Source: Selenomonas sp.
Lineage (GTDB): Bacteria > Bacillota > Negativicutes > Selenomonadales > Selenomonadaceae
DNA length: 9,053 nt
Assembly: GCA_015265235.1 (NCBI GenBank)
Contig: JABZYJ010000074.1
Location: 1 to 9,053 of the forward strand
Direction: 5' to 3'
The notes beneath the pieces are model-generated. The model made no database searches, was not told the origin of the DNA, and saw nothing but the letters and a program-made list of their open reading frames with translations. Of this stretch, positions 1 through 6,047 are shown piece by piece. Every line of letters starts with the position of its first letter. Within the stretch, counting starts at the first letter, position 1. The translations under genes were made by a program, and so were the position numbers.

Positions 1-40
1 GAACCTCCCGTTCAAGTCCATCGACGAGTTCCTTAAGTAA
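1..40 (+). CDS. 3' end of an upstream gene (product unknown)
   Basis: The frame starting at base 2 is open and reads NLPFKSIDEFLK before a TAA stop at 38-40. The strong terminator that begins 19 bases later supports this being a true gene end. Twelve residues are too few to name a family, so the product is left unassigned. The other two forward frames give no comparable gene-end and terminator arrangement. Confidence 0.6.
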   Translation, partial: NLPFKSIDEFLK

Positions 41-58
41 TTTGTGAACTGACCGCTG

Positions 59-111
59 AGGGGCTGTTTCACTCTCATATATCAATATGTGCTGTGAAAC
101 AGCCCCTTTTT
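59..111 (+). terminator. Strong intrinsic terminator of the upstream gene
   Basis: Bases 60-72 (GGGGCTGTTTCAC) are perfectly complementary to 94-106 (GTGAAACAGCCCC), a 13-bp stem extended by an A-T pair at 59/107. The stem is followed by a five-T run at 107-111. The 21-base AT-rich loop (73-93) could form a small inner stem. The position just after the stop at 38-40 fits Rho-independent termination of the upstream gene and isolates the permease that follows. Confidence 0.92.
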
Positions 112-157
112 ACAAGTTTTGTTTTACAACATTTTGAAAGAAAGGCGTGAAGGCTTT

Positions 158-1588
158 ATGTTTTTTAAGAAAAAAACACTGGAAGACTTCAGTGCCCAGC
201 GTAAGGACAGCGGTATGCTCCGCACGCTGAGCACAGTGGACCTAACCTTCCTTGGCATCGGCGGCATCATTGGCTCAGGCGTGTTCGTTCTGACCGGTAT
301 TGGTGCGGCGCGCTATGCGGGGCCCGGTATTGTTCTTTCCTTTATTGCAGCAGGTCTCCTCTGTATGCTCGTCGGTCTCGCCTACGCAGAGCTGGCATCG
401 CTCATCCCGGCGGCGGGCAGTGCGTACGCCTATACGTTTGCCTCCCTCGGTGAGGGCATGGCGTTCCTCTGCGGATGGTCGCTGATCATCGGCTACATCG
501 TTACCGCGAGTGCGGTCGCCGTCGGATTCTCTGCCTACTTCTCCGGGATGATGGCATCCCTGGGCATGGAGATACCGAAGGCACTCCTTACAACAGCACC
601 GGAGGGCGGCATCATCAATCTGCCCGCCGTCGTCATCACGCTCATCATCGGCGCCATCCTCGCTCATGGCACGAAGGAGAGCTCGCGTCTCAACACGATC
701 CTCATCTCGCTTACGCTGTGCGCGATCGTCGCCTACGTTGTGGTCACGACGCCCCATGCAGTAGCGGCGAACCTCGATCCGTTCCTCCCGTTCGGTGCCG
801 GCGGCATCATGGCAGGCGCAGCGGTCGTGTTCTTCTCCTTCATGGGATTCGATACGGTCGCAACCTCCGCCGAGGAGTGCAAGACGCCGGAGAAGAGTCT
901 CCCGATCGGCATTATCGCATCGGTCTTTGTCTGCCTCTGCATCTACTCCGTTGTGGCACTCGTCCTCACGGCGACGATCCCCTACACGGATCTCGATCGC
1001 GCAGATCCTGTTGCCTACTGCCTGCGTCTCATCGGCTACACGAGCCTCGCAAACCTCGTCACGGTCGGCATCCTCTTCGGTATGATCACGACCCTCATCG
1101 TCTACATCTTCGGTCAGGCACGCGTCTTCTTCGCCATGTCGCGTGACGGCTTCCTCCCGAAGTCGATGGCAAACATCCATCCGAAGTATGGCACGCCGTA
1201 CTTCATCACGCTCGTCGGCTCGGCGCTCATCGCGTTCATCGCAGGCTGCGTGCCGATGCTCTACATCGTCGAGCTCGCGAACACCGGTGTTCTTGCGGCA
1301 TTCTTCATCGTCTTTGTCGGGCTGATCCAGCTCCGCCGCAATTCCCCCGATCTGCCGCGCACGTTCCACTTCCCGGCGCTCTACCTCTTCGCACCGATCG
1401 GCATGGCAGTCTGCCTATATCTGATCTGGGCACTGTCGGCGGTTACGAACATCACATTCATCGTGCTGATGGTGATTGGCTTCTTCTTCTACAACAGCTA
1501 TGCGCCAAAGCATCGCTGCTGGGATAAGGCCTCCTCAAGCAGTGCGAACGGTGAATCATCCTACAGTGACAGCACCGCATCGTCCTAA
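158..1588 (+). CDS. APC-superfamily amino acid permease (YfnA/CAT-like)
   Basis: This is a polytopic membrane protein of 476 residues, a usual length for bacterial amino acid permeases of the APC superfamily, with about twelve hydrophobic segments. Segment 1 carries the glycine-rich GIGGIIGSGVFVLTG motif (about residues 34-48), the substrate-backbone binding turn of APC transporters. Segment 6 and the loop after it read FFSFMGFDTVATSAEE followed by KTPEKSLPIGI (about residues 226-254), which is characteristic of the CAT/YfnA subgroup. The likely job is proton-coupled uptake of an amino acid; the substrate cannot be read from sequence. ATG 158 is preferred over an in-frame TTG at 119 because GTGAAGG (147-153) lies just upstream and the APC homology starts soon after it. 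The C-terminal tail (about the last 20 residues) is a Ser-rich, low-complexity cytoplasmic end. The gene is flanked by terminators on both sides, so it is probably monocistronic. I see no convincing promoter in the short leader. Confidence 0.9.
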   Translation: MFFKKKTLEDFSAQRKDSGMLRTLSTVDLTFLGIGGIIGSGVFVLTGIGAARYAGPGIVLSFIAAGLLCMLVGLAYAELASLIPAAGSAYAYTFASLGEGMAFLCGWSLIIGYIVTASAVAVGFSAYFSGMMASLGMEIPKALLTTAPEGGIINLPAVVITLIIGAILAHGTKESSRLNTILISLTLCAIVAYVVVTTPHAVAANLDPFLPFGAGGIMAGAAVVFFSFMGFDTVATSAEECKTPEKSLPIGIIASVFVCLCIYSVVALVLTATIPYTDLDRADPVAYCLRLIGYTSLANLVTVGILFGMITTLIVYIFGQARVFFAMSRDGFLPKSMANIHPKYGTPYFITLVGSALIAFIAGCVPMLYIVELANTGVLAAFFIVFVGLIQLRRNSPDLPRTFHFPALYLFAPIGMAVCLYLIWALSAVTNITFIVLMVIGFFFYNSYAPKHRCWDKASSSSANGESSYSDSTASS

Positions 1589-1610
1589 GTATTTTCTCCT
1601 GTAGGCAGCT

Positions 1611-1654
1611 GGCTGCTGCAGGAAGACGAAATGTCTTCCCGCAGCAGCTTTTTC
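1611..1654 (+). terminator. Intrinsic terminator of the amino acid permease gene
   Basis: GCTGCTGC (1612-1619) pairs with GCAGCAGC (1641-1648), and GGAAGAC (1621-1627) pairs with GTCTTCC (1633-1639). The two helices are separated by one A/C mismatch, the loop is GAAAT, and TTTTTC follows the stem. It begins 22 bases after the permease stop. The 5' arm resembles those of the terminators at 60 and 8922. Confidence 0.9.
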
Positions 1655-1692
1655 TTGTCCTCCCGCCGTTGGCATCGAGAACGTCGCCAATC

Positions 1693-1721
1693 TTGCATTC
1701 GATGAACTTATAAGGCATAAT
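1693..1721 (+). promoter_or_regulatory. Candidate promoter for the HicB gene
   Basis: TTGCAT (1693-1698) and CATAAT (1716-1721) are spaced by 17 bases, a sigma-70-like arrangement with a weak -35 and a good -10. It lies after the permease terminator and before the strong Shine-Dalgarno of the HicB gene, where a promoter is required. An inverted pair CATCGA (1673-1678) / TCGATG (1699-1704) and the 8-bp palindrome CTTATAAG (1707-1714) overlap it and could be operator elements, because HicB proteins with a C-terminal DNA-binding domain often autoregulate. The operator role is inference. Confidence 0.4.
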
Positions 1722-1767
1722 ATGAGAAAAGACAATGTGGACACCCGATTAAGGAGGGAAATCCACC

Positions 1768-2172
1768 ATGGCACATTTACCCGACCACTATACGTACCCT
1801 GCCATACTCCAAAAGACCGGCGATCATTATGGGGTTTACTTCCCCGATCTTCCCGGCTGTATTGCAACAGGCGCCGCCGCAGATGAAGCATTCGCCGCAG
1901 CTAAAGAAGGGCTCGCCCTGCATCTATGGGGAATGGAGCAGGACGGCGATACGATTCCAAAGCCCAGTGCAGTCGATACCCTCCAAATGAAGCAGGGTGA
2001 CGTACTATGTCTCCTCGATGCAAATATGTTCTCCATGCGTGCCGAGATGAATCATCGCCCCGTGAAAAAGACACTTACGATTCCATGGTATCTCAACGAA
2101 CTCGCCGAGAAGCATCGCCTTAACTTCTCTCAGATTCTCCAATCTGCACTGCGTGACCGCCTGTCTGTCTGA
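1768..2172 (+). CDS. hicB: Solitary HicB-family antitoxin-like protein
   Basis: The 134-residue protein starts with a HicB domain (about residues 8-68). YPAILQKTGDHYGVYFPDLPGC is followed by an AAADEAFAAAKEGL helix and a GDTIPKPS end, the usual HicB/UPF0150 pattern (a partly degraded RNase-H-like fold). Residues ~97-134 (KKTLTIPWYLNELAEKHRLNF and the helix after it) match the C-terminal DNA-binding extension of Firmicutes HicB proteins, thought to bind the gene's own operator. An excellent Shine-Dalgarno, AAGGAGGG at 1751-1758, sits 9 bases before the ATG. HicB normally neutralises the small mRNA-cleaving toxin HicA encoded next to it. No HicA-like frame is visible in the 113 bases upstream or 86 bases downstream, so this is an orphan that may act as a stand-alone regulator or serve a distant toxin. 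The family call is strong; its present role is unknown. Confidence 0.87.
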   Translation: MAHLPDHYTYPAILQKTGDHYGVYFPDLPGCIATGAAADEAFAAAKEGLALHLWGMEQDGDTIPKPSAVDTLQMKQGDVLCLLDANMFSMRAEMNHRPVKKTLTIPWYLNELAEKHRLNFSQILQSALRDRLSV

Positions 2173-2178
2173 CAGGCG
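2158..2178 (+). other. Hairpin overlapping the HicB stop codon
   Basis: CGCCTGTC (2158-2165) pairs perfectly with GACAGGCG (2171-2178) around a 5-base loop. The TGA stop (2170-2172) lies at the loop/3'-arm junction. There is no T-run afterwards, so it is not a standard Rho-independent terminator. It could protect the 3' end of the transcript or reduce readthrough. Confidence 0.5.
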
Positions 2179-2218
2179 ACCATATTCACAGCGGACTATG
2201 GCACGACGTTTATTTTTG

Positions 2219-2227
2219 TGTTAAAAT
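2219..2227 (+). promoter_or_regulatory. Candidate extended -10 promoter for the permease-to-nuclease gene run
   Basis: TGTTAAAAT is a TGn extended -10 followed by TAAAAT (2222-2227), in the most AT-rich part of the gap between the HicB gene and the next gene. The -35 position 17 bases upstream (TGGCAC, 2199-2204) is a poor match, which an extended -10 can tolerate. The predicted transcript would start near 2234 and give a leader of about 25 bases containing the Shine-Dalgarno TAGGAGAG (2247-2254). Confidence 0.45.
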
Positions 2228-2258
2228 AGAAGTGTTTTGAGTAATGTAGGAGAGTGAC

Positions 2259-3530
2259 ATGAGCGAGCGGTACGGGTGGATTGGTGCGGCATGTGTCCGT
2301 GCGTTCGTCCTCGTCTGTGCCGCCGGGCTCGTGCTCACTGCGACGGCAACACTGCTCACACGTGCGGGGATGCCCTTTGCGGGCGCATATACAGGAGGTG
2401 TACTCGTTGCTGCGGTGGGGACGCTCATCGTCTCACGCAATGGTGCAACGCGCGTTCTCCTCCCCTCCCCTGCCATCACGGCATGGCTGGTCTACGAGGA
2501 GATCATCGCGCGCGGCATCGCATGGCAGGATGTGCTCATTGTCTCTGCTGTCACAGCGCTCATAGGTGCGCTGCTGATGCGTGCCGCATCCATGGGTCGC
2601 ATGATCGACGCACTCCCGCCCGTGATTCGCACGGGACTTCTGCTGTCACTCGCGCTCGGGATGCTGACGCAGGCGGCGCAGGCGGCACGCATTCTCCTGC
2701 CGTCGCCGTGGGCACTCACGATGGGCGGTATGCTCTCCGACCCGCTGACGTACTTCACGCTCGTCGGCGTTCTCCTCGTACTCCTGCTCTATGTGCAGCA
2801 AAAAGAGCTGGCTTTGCCCATTGGCATTGGCATCGTTCTGCTGCTCACATGGGCGGAGGGGTTCTGGGAAATCCCTGCTGCGCCGTTTTTGCAGCCAGAA
2901 CTTGCTCTGCCGCTCATGGCAGGAGGACAGGACACACTCGATGTTCCCGCCGCCATCGGCCTCGGCATAACACTCCTCATCGCACTCACGGTGGAGAGCT
3001 CTGCCGTGCTCTCGGCAGAGGGAGCGCGTCCACCCGCCAAACCCGACACGCCGCTCATACGGCTCTTTGTCGTCAGCGGCATCGGCAGTCTCCTCGGCGC
3101 ATTCCCACTCAGTATCACACCGATCTCTGCGGCGCTGCCCGCTGCGGAGGAGCGGCGCATCGGCGGCATCCCGGCCACAGCAATGGGGACGGCTCTGCTG
3201 CTTTTCCTGCTGCTCCCCTGCGCGCCGCTGCTCGCGGCACTGGCGGAGTTCCCCGCCGCACCGGCGCTTTCCCTTGCCATGCTGGGGCTCATGCTTCTGC
3301 GGCACGCCCTCGTGCAGCTGCAGCGGGCAAAACTTCTCACGCTGTGCGACGCCGCCGTCCTCGCCATCTTCGTCCTCGCGTCCTACGACCTGCGGACGGG
3401 GCTGACGCTTGCCCTGCTGACGTGGGTGCTGCTCATGACAGCGGGCAGGACGCATCATGCCATACACCGCAGCACGATCGTGCTGACGGTCATTCTTATT
3501 CTGTCGCAGCTCTTTCCATGGCTGCCGTAA
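2259..3530 (+). CDS. Divergent NCS2/AzgA-like nucleobase permease family protein
   Basis: This 423-residue, very hydrophobic protein has about 12 predicted membrane segments. Several stretches keep the order seen in AzgA-type purine permeases of the NCS2 family. ALPPVIRTGLLLSLALGM (about residue 118) corresponds to the ALP...GIGLFIAFIG region. GGIPATAMGTALLLFLLLPC (about 302) corresponds to the GLTAVVVG...SPL region. The C-terminal ASYDLRTGLTLALLTWVLL corresponds to MPLTYSIANGIAFGFIAYVLL. The family's usual DLFDTIGTL and TTYVESAAG binding-site motifs are not recognisable: here the equivalent stretches read TVESSAVLSAEG (about 242) and ITPISAALPAAEE (about 287). Purine or uracil transport therefore cannot be assumed. 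The start is supported by TAGGAGAG five bases upstream. It appears to be the first gene of the run ending at the 8877 terminator. The protein is rich in Ala and Leu. Family assignment is moderate and substrate is unknown. Confidence 0.6.
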   Translation: MSERYGWIGAACVRAFVLVCAAGLVLTATATLLTRAGMPFAGAYTGGVLVAAVGTLIVSRNGATRVLLPSPAITAWLVYEEIIARGIAWQDVLIVSAVTALIGALLMRAASMGRMIDALPPVIRTGLLLSLALGMLTQAAQAARILLPSPWALTMGGMLSDPLTYFTLVGVLLVLLLYVQQKELALPIGIGIVLLLTWAEGFWEIPAAPFLQPELALPLMAGGQDTLDVPAAIGLGITLLIALTVESSAVLSAEGARPPAKPDTPLIRLFVVSGIGSLLGAFPLSITPISAALPAAEERRIGGIPATAMGTALLLFLLLPCAPLLAALAEFPAAPALSLAMLGLMLLRHALVQLQRAKLLTLCDAAVLAIFVLASYDLRTGLTLALLTWVLLMTAGRTHHAIHRSTIVLTVILILSQLFPWLP

Positions 3531-3534
3531 AGGT

Positions 3535-3553
3535 ATGCGGAGGCTCTCCGCGT
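3535..3553 (+). other. Small intergenic hairpin before the glucosaminidase gene
   Basis: ATGCGGAG (3535-3542) pairs with CTCCGCGT (3546-3553), including one T-G wobble, around a 3-base loop. It begins four bases after the permease stop and ends 11 bases before the next Shine-Dalgarno. It has no T-run, so it is more likely an mRNA-stability or processing element than a terminator. It also covers the in-frame ATG at 3535, which makes that ATG an unlikely start. Confidence 0.35.
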
Positions 3554-3564
3554 GCCCGCAATAT

Positions 3565-3571
3565 GGGAGGT
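3565..3571 (+). promoter_or_regulatory. Shine-Dalgarno that selects a TTG start
   Basis: GGGAGGT lies 8 bases before TTG 3580. It is downstream of the alternative ATG 3535, which has no purine-rich site at a usable distance. This decides the start of the glucosaminidase gene in favour of TTG. Confidence 0.75.
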
Positions 3572-3579
3572 ACATTTTC

Positions 3580-4335
3580 TTGCGTAAGGATATTCTTCTG
3601 CGCGGCTCACTCGCCGCAGCCCTTGGTCTTTTCATTCTGACAGCAAACAGCGCCGACGCACGCCGCGTCCATGATCCAAATACGGCGACAAAGGTGCACA
3701 CGGAGCGCGGCACGGATACGTCGACGGACGATTTCCGCGCACGGATCAGCAATCTCCTGAAGCAGGCGGAGGAGGCGGAGGAAGCCGAACAGCATCCGGC
3801 TCTCAGTATCCCCAAGACACTCTCGGAGTACGATACGGCGATCATTGGGACACCACTCGCCAGTCAGCAGCAGTGCGTGGACTATCTCCTCAGCGTGAAT
3901 CCCTATCCCGCCATCTCGGTCTCACCGAAGGAGCTCGTCTCCTACTACTATGAGGAGGGGGAGCGTGAGGGCATCCGCCCCGATGTCGCATTCGCACAGG
4001 CACTCAAGGAAACGGGCTTCTTCCGCTACGGCGGTACGGTCACGCCCGACCAGAACAATTACTGCGGACTGGGAACGACGAGCTCGGAGGTCAAGGGCGC
4101 GTATTTTGCCACCTCGCAGCTCGGTGTCCGCGCCCACATTCAGCATCTGCTCGCCTACGCCTCCACGCGTCAGCCGGCATTCCCCGTCGTTGACCCGCGC
4201 TACAGCCTCGTGCGCAGCGTCTACGGCACGGGTACGCTCGGCAACTGGCAGGATCTGAACGGCCGCTGGGCTGTGCCCGGCGACTCGTACGGTCAGAGCA
4301 TTCTCTCGATGTTCCGCGCCATCCTTCGCAAATAG
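3580..4335 (+). CDS. Secreted glucosaminidase-domain (GH73-like) cell-wall hydrolase
   Basis: From TTG 3580 the product has 251 residues and opens with a clear signal peptide: basic MRKD, a hydrophobic stretch (about residues 9-22) and a SADA signal-peptidase I site, predicted to be cut after residue 27. An in-frame ATG at 3535 would add 15 residues that spoil the signal peptide. A polar, acidic linker with a short Glu/Ala-rich run (around residues 52-66) precedes the catalytic domain (about 115-251). That domain has the pattern of glucosaminidase-type autolysins: AFAQALKETGFFRYGG with catalytic Glu at about 144, then NNYCGLGT, then the helix ATSQLGVRAHIQHLLAYAS. The C-terminal part ends in GRWAVPGDSYGQSILSMF. 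The family cleaves the N-acetylglucosamine-muramic acid bond in peptidoglycan outside the cytoplasm. No wall-binding repeats are present, so it is a small single-domain hydrolase. It lies 49 bases after the permease and 17 before the ABC-F gene. Domain call is strong; in vivo role (growth, division, sporulation) is unknown. Confidence 0.87.
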   Translation: MRKDILLRGSLAAALGLFILTANSADARRVHDPNTATKVHTERGTDTSTDDFRARISNLLKQAEEAEEAEQHPALSIPKTLSEYDTAIIGTPLASQQQCVDYLLSVNPYPAISVSPKELVSYYYEEGEREGIRPDVAFAQALKETGFFRYGGTVTPDQNNYCGLGTTSSEVKGAYFATSQLGVRAHIQHLLAYASTRQPAFPVVDPRYSLVRSVYGTGTLGNWQDLNGRWAVPGDSYGQSILSMFRAILRK

Positions 4336-4352
4336 AAAAGGAGTACGGATAG

Positions 4353-5978
4353 ATGATTACCGTCAACAATCTCAGCCTGCAGTTCGGCAAGCGTGTCCTC
4401 TACAAGGACGTCAATCTGAAGTTTACTCCCGGGAATTGCTACGGCATCATCGGCGCGAACGGCGCGGGGAAATCGACCTTCCTCAAGCTGCTCTCGGGCG
4501 ACATTGAGCCGACGGGCGGCATCGTGGAGATCACGCCCGGAGAGCGTCTCGCCGTCCTGCAGCAGGATCACTATGCCTACGATGAGGTCGAGGTGCTGCG
4601 TACGGTCATCATGGGACATGCACGTCTCGTGGAGATCATGGACGAAAAGGATGCGCTTTACGAGAAGCCCGATTTCTCCGACGAGGACGGGATGCGCGCC
4701 TCGGAGCTCGAGGCAGAGTTCGCCGAGCTCGACGGCTGGAACGCAGAGACGGAGGCGGCACAGCTGCTGAACGGTCTCGGCGTCTCGGATGACAAGCATC
4801 ATCTCAAGATGAACGAACTCACCCCATCGGAAAAGGTACGCGTCCTGCTCGCACAGGCACTCTTCGGCTCGCCCGACATCCTCCTGCTCGACGAGCCGAC
4901 AAACCACCTCGACGTTGCCTCGATCAACTGGCTCGAGAACTTCCTCGCGGACTTCCCGAACACGGTCATCGTCGTCTCGCATGACCGCCACTTCCTCAAT
5001 CAGGTCTGCACCTACATCTGTGACGTGGACTTCGGCAAGATTTCCCTCTACGCCGGCAACTATGACTTCTGGTATCAGTCCAGTCAGCTTGCGCTCCAGA
5101 TGGCAAAGGATGCGAACAAGAAGAAGGAAGAGAAGATCAAGGAACTCCAGACCTTCATCCAGCGCTTTGCCGCAAATGCCGCAAAGTCCCGTCAGGCGAC
5201 CTCACGCAAGAAGCTGCTTGAGCGCATCACACTCGACGACATCAAGCCGTCGGCACGCCGCTATCCGTACATCGCCTTTACCCCCGACCGCGAGGCAGGC
5301 GATCAGCTGCTCACCGTCGAGGGGCTTTCCAAAGAGGTGGACGGGCGTCAGCTGCTGAAAAATGTCAGCTTCACCCTCAAGAAGGGCGACAAGGTTGCCT
5401 TCGTCGGGCCAAACGGCGCGGCAAAGACGATGCTGTTTAAGATCCTCATGGGCGAGGAGGAGGCGGACGAGGGCACGTTCAAATGGGGCGTCACAACGAC
5501 GCAGACCTACCTCCCCTCGGATAACTCCGACTACTTTGACGGCGTGAAGCTCAACCTCGTGGATTGGCTGCGCCAGTACTCCAAGGATCCGGACGAGACA
5601 TTCGTGCGCGGCTTCCTCGGACGGATGCTCTTCTCGGGTGAGGAGAGCCAGAAGCGCGCCGAGGTGCTCTCGGGCGGCGAGCGCGTCCGCTGCATGCTCT
5701 CGCGCATGATGCTCTCGGGCGCGAATGTGCTCATTTTCGACGAGCCGACCGACCATCTCGACCTTGAGTCGATCACCGCCCTCAACAATGGCCTGATCTC
5801 CTTCTCGGGCACGATTCTCTTTGCCTCGCGCGACCATGAGTTCACACAGACGGTCGCGAACCGCATCATCGAGATCACGCCCGTCGGCGTCGTGGACCGC
5901 ATCTCGACCTACGACGAGTACCTGAGCAACGAGACGGTAAAGCAGCAGCTCGCGGAGAAGTACAAAGCGGCAAAGTAA
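4353..5978 (+). CDS. ABC-F family ATPase (YkpA/YbiT-like)
   Basis: This soluble 541-residue protein has two ABC ATPase domains and no membrane segment, as in ABC-F translation factors that bind the ribosomal E site. Domain 1 has Walker A GANGAGKST (34-42, Lys40), Walker B ILLLDEPTNHLD (Asp180, Glu181) and H-loop His210; its signature is LTPSEK (156-161) instead of LSGGQ. A charged interdomain linker (about 245-310, with KKKEEKIKELQ and a basic SRKKLLERI) corresponds to the P-site tRNA interaction motif. Domain 2 has Walker A GPNGAAKT (Lys358, Ala at 357 in place of Gly), signature LSGGE (439-443), Walker B LIFDEPTDHLD (Asp463, Glu464), and Arg493 where the H-loop His is expected. The segment FKWGVTTTQTYLP is typical of the YkpA/YbiT branch. 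The likely role is rescue or regulation of ribosomes, with no evidence that it gives antibiotic resistance. AAAAGGAG (4336-4343) sits 9 bases before the ATG, in an operon-like position 17 bases after the glucosaminidase stop. Confidence 0.93.
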   Translation: MITVNNLSLQFGKRVLYKDVNLKFTPGNCYGIIGANGAGKSTFLKLLSGDIEPTGGIVEITPGERLAVLQQDHYAYDEVEVLRTVIMGHARLVEIMDEKDALYEKPDFSDEDGMRASELEAEFAELDGWNAETEAAQLLNGLGVSDDKHHLKMNELTPSEKVRVLLAQALFGSPDILLLDEPTNHLDVASINWLENFLADFPNTVIVVSHDRHFLNQVCTYICDVDFGKISLYAGNYDFWYQSSQLALQMAKDANKKKEEKIKELQTFIQRFAANAAKSRQATSRKKLLERITLDDIKPSARRYPYIAFTPDREAGDQLLTVEGLSKEVDGRQLLKNVSFTLKKGDKVAFVGPNGAAKTMLFKILMGEEEADEGTFKWGVTTTQTYLPSDNSDYFDGVKLNLVDWLRQYSKDPDETFVRGFLGRMLFSGEESQKRAEVLSGGERVRCMLSRMMLSGANVLIFDEPTDHLDLESITALNNGLISFSGTILFASRDHEFTQTVANRIIEITPVGVVDRISTYDEYLSNETVKQQLAEKYKAAK

Positions 5979-5986
5979 GTGACGAG

Positions 5987-6043
5987 ATGCTGAATCATGC
6001 GGACATGATCGTCAGGTATATGAACCCATACGGGGGGAGGTGA
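5987..6043 (+). CDS. Possible 18-residue leader peptide coupled to the AarF/UbiB gene
   Basis: A small frame, MLNHADMIVRYMNPYGGR, fills most of the 69-base gap between the ABC-F and AarF/UbiB genes. Its TGA stop (6041-6043) lies inside the Shine-Dalgarno GGAGGTGA (6036-6043) of the next gene, an arrangement that would allow translational coupling. No good Shine-Dalgarno precedes its ATG (only a weak AAGTGA at 5977-5982), and a frame this short can arise by chance. The frame is clear but its translation is uncertain. Confidence 0.2.
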   Translation: MLNHADMIVRYMNPYGGR

Positions 6044-6047
6044 GACG

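Noticed and set aside
275..1369. 364-residue open frame on the minus strand opposite the amino acid permease
   Set aside because: The translation is an Arg/Asp/Glu-rich, low-complexity product typical of the antisense of a GC-rich membrane-protein gene, while the plus-strand frame has full APC family motifs.
1458..1718. Minus-strand frame starting MPYKFIECKIGDVLDANGG between the permease and HicB genes
   Set aside because: The start looks protein-like, but there is no Shine-Dalgarno, and the frame then runs backwards through the permease terminator into the permease gene.
1665..1770. Plus-strand open stretch reading AVGIENVANLAFDELIRHN before the HicB gene, considered as a HicA remnant
   Set aside because: It has no start codon upstream, no resemblance to the HicA pattern (such as the conserved GSH-containing strand), and its bases are better explained by the HicB promoter and ribosome binding site.
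2199..2214. TGGCACG at 2199-2205 considered as a sigma-54 -24 element
   Set aside because: The matching -12 element would need a GC at the right spacing; the sequence there is TTTATT, so the essential part is missing.
2276..3640. 454-residue plus-strand frame overlapping the NCS2-like permease
   Set aside because: It is a His/Arg/Ala/Cys-rich frame-shifted shadow. The overlapping frame at 2259 has a good ribosome binding site and clear membrane segments.
2646..3845. 399-residue open frame on the minus strand opposite the NCS2-like permease and glucosaminidase
   Set aside because: It spans two plus-strand genes and their intergenic region, is Arg/Glu/Cys-rich and shows no recognisable domain.
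4293..4991. 232-residue minus-strand frame opposite the start of the ABC-F gene
   Set aside because: The opposite strand encodes Walker A and B motifs in the ABC-F frame; the minus frame has no family signature or ribosome binding site that I can see.
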